From NCBI GenBank assembly GCA_017353855.1, contig JAFMSA010000065.1, positions 1 to 12,062 of the forward strand: a stretch of DNA of 12,062 bases. Direction: 5' to 3'. This document shows positions 6,284 to 12,062 of this stretch, piece by piece (positions within the stretch are counted from its first letter, which is position 1; every line of letters begins with the position of its first letter). Both the position numbers and the translations under genes were made by a program. This stretch comes from Alphaproteobacteria bacterium. GTDB taxonomy: Bacteria > Pseudomonadota > Alphaproteobacteria > ATCC43930 > CGMCC-115725. Under the pieces are notes generated by a model that was not told the DNA's origin, made no database searches, and saw only the letters and a program-made list of their open reading frames with translations.

Positions 6284-7435
6284 TCACCCGGGGGCCCCCG
6301 ATACGCCGCGCCGGGCGAGTTCGCGCAGATGATGGTCGGCGTCGCCGAAGATTGTGTCGATCATCGTGACCCGCTTGAAGTAGTGGCCAAGCTTGTACTC
6401 CATCGTCATGCCGATGCCGCCGTGCAGCTGGACCGCCTGCTGGCCGACAAACTTGCCCGACCGGCCGATCTGGACCTTGGCGGCGGACAGCGCGTTGCGG
6501 CGCTCGGCCGCATTTTCCTCCGCCGCCATCATTGTCGCAAACATCGCCATGCTGCGGGCCTGCTCCAGAGCGATCAGCATGTCGACGGCGCGATGCTGGA
6601 GGATCTGAAAGCTGCCGATCTCACGACCGAATTGGCGGCGGGTCTTGAGGTATTCCACGGTCAGTTCGTGCATTGCCGCCATCGCGCCGACGGCCTCGGC
6701 GCAAAGCGCCGCAATCGCCTCGTCGACGACGCGTTCGACGAGCGGCAGCGCAGCCTCCGGTTCGCCGAGCACGCCTTCGGGGCCGACGCGGACCTGGGCG
6801 AACGAGATTTCCGCAGCGCGCAGCCCGTCCTGGGTCGGGTAGCCGCGCCGGGATACGCCCTCGGATGCGCCATCGACAATGAAGACGCCGATGCCGTCCC
6901 GGTCGCGCCGGCCGCCGGCTGTGCGCGCCGTGACGATCAGCTGGTCTGCCGAATCACCGTGCAGGACGATCCCCTTCTCGCCATCAAGCACCCAACCGGA
7001 GCCGTCGCGCACGGCCCTCGTCTCGATATCGGCCAGGTCGTAACGCGAATGCCGTTCGGTATGCGCGAACGCGGCGGTGAGGCTTCCGCCGGCGATTTTC
7101 GGGATGAGGGCGGCGCATTGCTCGGCGCTTCCGGCATGGCGGAGGAACCCGCCACCGAGCACCACAGTCGCCAGGTAGGGTTCGAGCGCCAAGGCGCGTC
7201 CGAAGGCTTCCATCGCGATCATCGTTTCGACCGGCCCCCCCGACGAGCCGCCGTAGCGCTCGGCAAACGGCAGTCCGAGCAGCCCCAGTTCGGCATATTG
7301 GGCCCACAATTCGCGGCTCCAGCCTTCCCGACTGCGCCCATAGGTCCTGCGCTGTTCGAAGGCGTACCGCTCGGCGGTCAGGCGCTCGAGACTTTCCTTG
7401 AGAAGGCGCTGCTCTTCGCTGAGGTCGAAATCCAT
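6284..7435 (-). CDS. Acyl-CoA dehydrogenase, small (PimD-like) subunit
   Basis: 383 residues with the acyl-CoA dehydrogenase fold. The C-terminal domain is recognisable from 'RRQFGREIGSFQILQHRAVD' (266-285) and 'QLHGGIGMTMEYKLG' (336-350). The middle-domain flavin signature is degenerate: where active homologues have a SEPGAGSD-like motif, this protein has 'TERHSRYDLAD' (126-136). 'IFGDADHHL' (362-370) stands where the medium-chain-type catalytic Glu segment would be, and it has no Glu. Together with the large-subunit neighbour this fits the non-catalytic or half-site partner of a heteromeric dehydrogenase, as in R. palustris PimC/PimD or mycobacterial FadE26/FadE27. ATG at 7433-7435 has GGGGA five bases upstream. 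The acyl substrate cannot be read from sequence; dicarboxyl-CoA, medium/long fatty acyl-CoA or a steroid side chain are options. Confidence 0.85.
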   Translation of the reverse strand: MDFDLSEEQRLLKESLERLTAERYAFEQRRTYGRSREGWSRELWAQYAELGLLGLPFAERYGGSSGGPVETMIAMEAFGRALALEPYLATVVLGGGFLRHAGSAEQCAALIPKIAGGSLTAAFAHTERHSRYDLADIETRAVRDGSGWVLDGEKGIVLHGDSADQLIVTARTAGGRRDRDGIGVFIVDGASEGVSRRGYPTQDGLRAAEISFAQVRVGPEGVLGEPEAALPLVERVVDEAIAALCAEAVGAMAAMHELTVEYLKTRRQFGREIGSFQILQHRAVDMLIALEQARSMAMFATMMAAEENAAERRNALSAAKVQIGRSGKFVGQQAVQLHGGIGMTMEYKLGHYFKRVTMIDTIFGDADHHLRELARRGVSGAPG

Positions 7436-7447
7436 CGCTATCCCCGT

Positions 7448-7482
7448 GCGGCCGGTTGCCCCCCTTCCCGCCGACCGGCCGC
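7448..7482 (-). repeat. Perfect 9-bp inverted repeat between the dehydrogenase subunit genes
   Basis: GCGGCCGGT (7448-7456) and ACCGGCCGC (7474-7482) are exact reverse complements separated by 17 bases. The repeat lies in the 100-base gap between the large-subunit stop (7536) and the small-subunit start (7435), close to the small-subunit ribosome site. No U-tract follows, so a simple intrinsic terminator is unlikely. An mRNA processing or stability hairpin, or an operator, are possible. A 10-bp palindrome GATCGCGATC lies at 7502-7511 in the same gap. Confidence 0.5.
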
Positions 7483-7535
7483 TGTCCGCGGGCCGGCGGA
7501 GGATCGCGATCGGCGGTACCCGGCCCGACTATCGT

Positions 7536-8741
<1,206 letters not shown>

Positions 8742-8750
8742 CGGCTGAAC

Positions 8751-8756
8751 TCTCCT
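8751..8756 (-). promoter_or_regulatory. Ribosome binding site of the large dehydrogenase subunit
   Basis: On the minus strand AGGAGA lies nine bases before the ATG at 8741. It is among the better Shine-Dalgarno matches in the window and supports that start codon. Confidence 0.7.
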
Positions 8757-8774
8757 AGTGCGGCGGGATCAAAT

Positions 8775-8795
8775 CCCCTCCCGGTCCTTGAGGGG
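8775..8795 (-). other. Hairpin in the gap before the large dehydrogenase subunit
   Basis: CCCCTC (8775-8780) and GAGGGG (8790-8795) form a perfect 6-bp stem with a 9-base loop. Read on the minus strand the stem is followed by ATTTGATCC, only a very short U run. It sits in the 149-base gap (8742-8890) between the fused beta-oxidation gene and the dehydrogenase genes, so it could act as a weak attenuating terminator or a transcript stabiliser. It may also be a remnant of an extragenic palindromic repeat. Confidence 0.35.
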
Positions 8796-8848
8796 GAAGA
8801 AGCAGGGCGCGGCGGCGATCCGGCTCGCCGGCCCGTCACCTCGCCCTC

Positions 8849-8866
8849 TGCCTCGCACGAGAGGCA
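8849..8866. other. Second intergenic hairpin (TGCCTC/GAGGCA)
   Basis: TGCCTC (8849-8854) and GAGGCA (8861-8866) are exact complements with a 6-base loop, 25 bases past the end of the fused beta-oxidation gene on the minus strand. There is no U-tract on either strand. With the neighbouring CCCCTC hairpin it makes this gap unusually rich in short palindromes, as in REP-like elements. Confidence 0.35.
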
Positions 8867-8890
8867 AGACGCCGATCCGGCGGGGGGCCA

Positions 8891-10960
8891 TCATGAGCCA
8901 AACCCACGGCCCTCGGCGGCCAGCCGGGCGATCAGCGGCGCGGGGCGCAATGCGGGGTCGCCCGAGCGGCCGGCATAGTCAGTGAGCTTGTCGCGGACCC
9001 GAGCAAGACCCAGCCGGTCCGCATAATACATCGGGCCGCCGCGCCACACGGGCCAGCCATAGCCGTAGACCCAGATCACATCGATGTCGCCGGGGCGGCT
9101 GGCAATCCCCTCTTCGAGAAGCCGGGCACCCTCGTTGATCATCGGGAGGATCATGCGTTCGACGATCTCCTCCTCGGCAATCGGGCGCCGGTTGATCCCG
9201 AGCCGTGACGAGCTCTCGAGGATGAGCTTCTCGACCTCGGGATCCGGCAGCGGCGTGCGCGAGCCGGCGTCATAGCGGAAATACCCCTTGCCGGTCTTCT
9301 GGCCGTAATGTCCGGCTTCACAGAGTGCGTCCTCGATCACGGCGCGCTCGCCGCGTCCCTGGCGGATCCGCCAACCCACATCGAGGCCGGCGAGATCCAT
9401 CATCGCGCAAGGCCCCATCGGGAACCCGAACGCGACGACGGCAGCATCGATCCGTTGCGGCAGCGCCCCTTCGAGCAGCAGCCGCTCGGTCTCGGCCGAG
9501 CGGCGGGCGAGCATGCGGTTGCCGACAAAGCCATAGCAGACGCCGACCGTGACCGGCACCTTGCCGAGCCGCCGGCCGAGCGCCACGGCAGTGGCGAGCG
9601 CGTCGAACGAAGTCTCCTGGCCGCGTACGATTTCCAGCAGACGCATCACGTTTGCCGGGCTGAAGAAATGCATGCCCAGCACGTCCCGAGGCCGGCCCGT
9701 TGCTCGAGCGATCTCGTCGACGTCGAGCGTGGAGGTGTTCGTGGCGAGGAGCGCATCCTTCTTTGCGAGGCGGTCGAGTTCGCCGAAGACTTGCTTTTTG
9801 ACGTCCATCTCCTCGAACACGGCCTCGACGACGACATCGGCCTGTGCGACCGCATCGAGCTCGGTGCCGCCGGCGATCCGCGCCATGCGGCGTTCCATCT
9901 CGTCCGCGGCAAGCCCGCCGCGCGAGACGGTTGTACGGTAGTTCGCGGCGATCCGGTCGAGCCCCCTCTGCAGGAGATCGCGGCGGGTGTCGACGACGCT
10001 CACCGGGATGCCGGCATTGGCAAAACACATCGCGATCCCGCCGCCCATCGTGCCGGCGCCGATGACGGCGCCGCGGCCGATCGGGCGAGGCTTCGTAGTC
10101 TCCGGCATGTCCCCGATCCTCGCCGCCTCGCGTTCGGCAAAGAAGACGTGGCGCCGGGCTTTCGACTGGTCGCCGGCAACGAGCCTGCGGAAGAGTTCGC
10201 TTTCTCTTCTCAGCCCTTCCTCGAACGGCAACACGATAGCATTGCGCACGGCCTCCACGCAGGCCGCGGGTGCATCCTGGCCGCGCAGCCGTTGCGTCAG
10301 CGTTTCGGCGGCATCGGCAAACCCCTCCGCCGAGAGCTTTTCGTCGCGCTCGCGCACGAGGCTGAGCGGCCGCCCTTCCGCCACGACCCGACGGGCAAAA
10401 GTGACCCCCGCGCTCGTCAGATCACCCTCGGCGATATCGTCGACAACCCCGAGCACCTGCGCCTCGGCGGCGCCGATCGGCTCGCCGGTGACGATCATTC
10501 GCAACGCCTTCTCGGGCCCGACGAGGCGCGGCAGGCGTTGTGTGCCGCCGGCTCCCGGCAACAAGCCGAGCTTGACCTCGGGCAATCCGACGCGCGCCCC
10601 CGGAACGGCGATGCGAAAATGGCAGGCGAGCGCCACCTCGAAGCCGCCTCCCAGGGCGGTGCCGTGCAGAGCGGCGACAACCGGCTTGGGCATCCCTTCG
10701 ACCGCGGCAATGACATCATGAAGGCTCGGCGGCCGCGGCGGTTGGCCGAACTCGGTAATGTCGGCTCCGGCAAAAAAGGTGCGCCCCGCGCAGCCGATCA
10801 CGACCGCCTTGACCGCGCCGTCCTCACGCGCCTGGCGCAACGCCTCGACCAGTCCGGCGCGCACCTCGTGCTTCAGCGCGTTAACCGGCGGGTTGTCGGT
10901 CGTGACCACCGCGACCTCGCCGTCCCGGCGAAGATCCACGCTGGCGTTGATGCTGCCCAT
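8891..10960 (-). CDS. Fused enoyl-CoA hydratase/3-hydroxyacyl-CoA dehydrogenase (FadJ/PimF-like)
   Basis: 689 residues. The N-terminal crotonase domain (about 8-200) has the oxyanion-hole segments 'AGADI' (64-68) and 'LGGGFEVAL' (103-111). Both hydratase acids are present, Glu108 and Glu128 ('LPEVKLGLLPGAGGTQRL', 126-143). The NAD-binding domain starts at 'GAVIGAGTMGGGIA' (297-310) and is followed by 'ATNTSTLDVDEIA' (406-418). Catalytic His431 in 'GMHFFSPANVMRLLE' pairs with Glu443, and 'GFVGNRM' is at 477-483. C-terminal dehydrogenase domains fill 475-689. It hydrates trans-2-enoyl-CoA and oxidises the (S)-3-hydroxyacyl-CoA to 3-ketoacyl-CoA. Length fits FadJ/PimF-type proteins (about 690-720). 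No thiolase is visible nearby. The neighbouring dehydrogenase pair suggests one pathway. ATG at 10960 follows a modest GGGGA site. Confidence 0.92.
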   Translation of the reverse strand: MGSINASVDLRRDGEVAVVTTDNPPVNALKHEVRAGLVEALRQAREDGAVKAVVIGCAGRTFFAGADITEFGQPPRPPSLHDVIAAVEGMPKPVVAALHGTALGGGFEVALACHFRIAVPGARVGLPEVKLGLLPGAGGTQRLPRLVGPEKALRMIVTGEPIGAAEAQVLGVVDDIAEGDLTSAGVTFARRVVAEGRPLSLVRERDEKLSAEGFADAAETLTQRLRGQDAPAACVEAVRNAIVLPFEEGLRRESELFRRLVAGDQSKARRHVFFAEREAARIGDMPETTKPRPIGRGAVIGAGTMGGGIAMCFANAGIPVSVVDTRRDLLQRGLDRIAANYRTTVSRGGLAADEMERRMARIAGGTELDAVAQADVVVEAVFEEMDVKKQVFGELDRLAKKDALLATNTSTLDVDEIARATGRPRDVLGMHFFSPANVMRLLEIVRGQETSFDALATAVALGRRLGKVPVTVGVCYGFVGNRMLARRSAETERLLLEGALPQRIDAAVVAFGFPMGPCAMMDLAGLDVGWRIRQGRGERAVIEDALCEAGHYGQKTGKGYFRYDAGSRTPLPDPEVEKLILESSSRLGINRRPIAEEEIVERMILPMINEGARLLEEGIASRPGDIDVIWVYGYGWPVWRGGPMYYADRLGLARVRDKLTDYAGRSGDPALRPAPLIARLAAEGRGFGS

Positions 10961-11030
10961 TCACATTCCCCGTAGCACGCGGCAGGAGAGTAGCCTGACA
11001 GGCGCGCGCGATGAAAGGGTCATCGGCACG

Positions 11031-11050
11031 CCGCCCGGGCGGGATCCCGG
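11031..11050 (-). other. GC-rich palindromes just after the GYD gene
   Basis: CCGCCCGGGCGG (11031-11042) is a perfect 12-base palindrome, and CGGGATCCCG (11040-11049) a perfect 10-base palindrome overlapping it. They lie immediately behind the GYD-protein stop on the minus strand. No T-run follows, so they may be an imperfect terminator or simply GC-rich self-complementary sequence. The remaining 10961-11030 gap shows no promoter I can defend. Confidence 0.25.
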
Positions 11051-11344
11051 CTAACCGAGCGAGGCGATGATCTCGCGGTAGGCTGCTTCCGGAAAGGCCT
11101 TCAGGGTTTTGGTCCGCACGCTGCCGAGTGTCCCGAGCAGCAGGCTGAAGCGTGCCGCCACGGCATCATCCGGAGCCTCGTAGACGCCGACCAGATCGTA
11201 TTCTCCCATGGTCATGTAAAAGGCTTTGAACTCGCCTCCCATGTCAAAGAGCGCCTTTTTCGCGATGTCGAGTCGCCGCGGCGATTCTCTGACCTTCTGG
11301 GAGCCGGGGTCGGTCCAACTGGCCAGCATGATGTAGGTCGGCAC
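11051..11344 (-). CDS. GYD-domain protein
   Basis: 97 residues, essentially a single GYD domain (ferredoxin-like alpha/beta fold related to dimeric ABM-like proteins). Family blocks are visible: 'YIMLASWTDPG' (4-14), 'ESPRRLDIAKKALFDMGGEF' (20-39), 'FYMTMGEYDLVGVYEAPDD' (42-60) and 'LGSVRTKTLKAFPE' (73-86). No biochemical function is established for the family. The start is a GTG (11342-11344) with an excellent GGAGGA four bases upstream; the longer open frame upstream runs inside the dehydratase gene out of frame and is not used. It starts 13 bases after the dehydratase stop, so the two are very likely co-transcribed. Confidence 0.88.
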   Translation of the reverse strand: MPTYIMLASWTDPGSQKVRESPRRLDIAKKALFDMGGEFKAFYMTMGEYDLVGVYEAPDDAVAARFSLLLGTLGSVRTKTLKAFPEAAYREIIASLG

Positions 11345-11348
11345 TGAT

Positions 11349-11354
11349 TCCTCC
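11349..11354 (-). promoter_or_regulatory. Ribosome binding site that fixes the GTG start of the GYD gene
   Basis: GGAGGA on the minus strand lies four bases before the GTG at 11344. It is the strongest Shine-Dalgarno match in the window and decides in favour of a GTG start and a 97-residue product. Confidence 0.75.
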
Positions 11355-11357
11355 CTC

Positions 11358-11705
11358 TCAGGATGCTCGTTCGCCGGCGATGCGGTCGAGTTTTGCCGCC
11401 ATGATAAAATCGTTCTCGTGCAGTCCTTTGATTTTCTTGGTACGCAACGACACTGTGGCATAACCCCAGCCAAAGCTGATGTCCGGGTGATGGGCCTCGG
11501 CTTCGGCGAGTGCTGCGGCGCGCTCGACAAAGCCGAAGGCTTCCCCGAAGTTTTTGAACCGGTAGGTCCGCTCGATCCGCCTGGCCTGATCGAGAAGCGA
11601 CCAGTCCGGTGCCTGCTGGTGGTAAGCGGCGGCCTCCTCCTCATTCAGCGGCGGTATGCCGCCGCGGCAGGGGGTGCAACTTTTCTCGGCGAGTGTTAGT
11701 GGCAT
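11358..11705 (-). CDS. Pterin-4a-carbinolamine dehydratase-like protein
   Basis: 115 residues of the PCD/PhhB family, which dehydrates 4a-hydroxytetrahydrobiopterin after aromatic amino acid hydroxylation. Many bacterial members may serve molybdopterin or other pterin metabolism instead. An N-terminal 'CTPC' (10-13) followed by 'GGIPPL' resembles the Cys-containing N-terminus of PhhB-type proteins. The core has 'YRFKNFGEAFGFV' (48-60), Glu68, His72-His73-Pro74, Trp80 and 'IKGLHENDFIMAAKLD' (92-107). The third active-site His expected near residue 90 is replaced by Lys ('RTKK', 88-91), so activity cannot be assumed. ATG at 11705 has GAGGAG eight bases upstream. No phenylalanine hydroxylase gene is in the window. 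It is followed by the GYD gene after 13 bases. Confidence 0.88.
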   Translation of the reverse strand: MPLTLAEKSCTPCRGGIPPLNEEEAAAYHQQAPDWSLLDQARRIERTYRFKNFGEAFGFVERAAALAEAEAHHPDISFGWGYATVSLRTKKIKGLHENDFIMAAKLDRIAGERAS

Positions 11706-11708
11706 GAC

Positions 11709-12062
11709 ATGATCTCCTCGGCTTTACACAGCATAGCACGATGCGGGGCGCCGTACCGGGCCCTTCGGCGCATCGCGGCCGCAGCGCTGGCGCTTGGCGT
11801 GCTCGTCTCTTCCGGGGCCGCCCGGCCCGAGGCCGATAGCCGCGCCGGCAAATGGCACGTCGTGCTGGCGGCCGGCGACGATGCCGAGCGGGTGTTCGAC
11901 AACGCTGCTCGCGCGATGGCTCAGCGCCTCGCGGAGGCGGGGGTTCCTGCCGGCGACATTCACCGCCTGAGCGCGAGCGCGGGCGAGCTTGCCGGCGGCG
12001 CCGAGCCCGCCTCGGCCGACACTCTGTTGCGGGACATTGCGGAGCTGCCGGCCCGCCCGGGC
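11709..12062 (+). CDS. Probable C13-family (caspase-like) peptidase, N-terminal part
   Basis: The frame is open for 118 codons and leaves the window at the right edge. An in-frame TAG at 11697-11699 limits the start, and ATG at 11709 is the only good choice. The N-terminus has basic residues (11-21), then a hydrophobic stretch 'IAAAALALGVLVSSGAA' (22-38), fitting a signal peptide. The mature part begins 'WHVVLAAGDDAERVFDNAAR' (49-68), then 'GVPAGDIHRLSAS' (78-90). This pattern, a strand, a 'GDD...FDNA' segment and 'I..LSAS', matches my memory of secreted or lipoprotein C13-type peptidases in alphaproteobacteria. The catalytic His and Cys would lie beyond the window, so the call rests on the N-terminal third. 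There is no clear ribosome site, and the start codon is only three bases from the divergent dehydratase start. Confidence 0.6.
   Translation, partial: MISSALHSIARCGAPYRALRRIAAAALALGVLVSSGAARPEADSRAGKWHVVLAAGDDAERVFDNAARAMAQRLAEAGVPAGDIHRLSASAGELAGGAEPASADTLLRDIAELPARPG
11714..11719 (-). promoter_or_regulatory. Ribosome binding site of the dehydratase, inside the divergent gene
   Basis: GAGGAG on the minus strand lies eight bases before the ATG at 11705. The same bases read on the plus strand are codons 2-4 of the divergent C13-like gene if that gene starts at 11709. Confidence 0.6.
11730..11735 (-). promoter_or_regulatory. Possible extended -10 of the dehydratase-GYD operon
   Basis: On the minus strand TGCTATGCT gives a TG-n-TATGCT extended -10 about 25 bases before the dehydratase ATG. 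That would leave a short leader containing the GAGGAG ribosome site. No good -35 hexamer stands at the usual distance. Weak call from pattern only. Confidence 0.25.

Noticed and set aside
9308..10975. A 555-codon plus-strand open frame opposite the fused beta-oxidation gene
   Set aside because: It is the mirror of a strongly conserved minus-strand gene with all catalytic motifs. Its own translation shows no domain pattern and the base composition explains the lack of stops.
11345..11644. A longer frame for the GYD protein, starting 100 codons upstream
   Set aside because: It would lie inside the dehydratase gene out of frame; the GTG with GGAGGA at 11349-11354 matches the family N-terminus.

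Overview
The window is GC-rich, densely packed bacterial DNA with short intergenic gaps. Its gene content points to an alphaproteobacterium: a TIGR02302/DUF4175-type protein, a Tat-exported DUF882 (YcbK-like) protein, an MJ0042 zinc-ribbon/DUF3426 protein, an MbfA-like ferritin/VIT fusion and a PimC/PimD-like acyl-CoA dehydrogenase pair. I cannot name the genus. I see no tRNA, rRNA, CRISPR array, insertion sequence or phage gene.

Layout. Plus strand, left: the C-terminal part of a TIGR02302 family protein (1-1917), a terminator-like hairpin, then a DUF882 M15-type peptidase-like protein (2078-2824). A long minus-strand run follows; in its own direction of transcription (right to left) it reads as follows. 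A pterin-4a-carbinolamine dehydratase-like protein (11358-11705) and a GYD-domain protein (11051-11344) form a pair. Next come a fused enoyl-CoA hydratase/3-hydroxyacyl-CoA dehydrogenase (8891-10960), a large acyl-CoA dehydrogenase subunit (7536-8741) and a small one (6284-7435). A zinc-ribbon membrane protein (5551-6270) comes next. The run ends with an IsdG-type heme monooxygenase (5181-5504), an NDH-2-like FAD oxidoreductase (3952-5181) and an MbfA-like ferritin-VIT iron transporter (2814-3944). At the right edge a plus-strand gene diverges from the dehydratase and runs out of the window (11709-12062); it looks like the start of an exported C13-family (caspase-like) peptidase.

How the genes fit together. 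The fused hydratase/dehydrogenase and the two dehydrogenase subunits would carry out the oxidation, hydration and second oxidation steps of beta-oxidation. They resemble part of the R. palustris pim (dicarboxylate/pimeloyl-CoA) operon; no ligase or thiolase lies in the window. The most notable unit is the tight three-gene cluster 5504-2814. A heme monooxygenase with the IsdG Asn/Trp/His triad overlaps by one base (TGATG) with a flavin reductase that could supply its electrons, and 7 bases later follows a fusion of a diiron ferritin-like domain to a VIT-type iron transporter. I infer a module that opens heme, then oxidises, buffers or exports the released iron. I do not know of this exact three-gene arrangement being described as one system, and I could not search for it.

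Other points worth checking: the dehydratase has Lys where the third active-site His normally sits; neither acyl-CoA dehydrogenase subunit has Glu at the usual medium-chain position; and the two divergent start codons near 11707 are only three bases apart.
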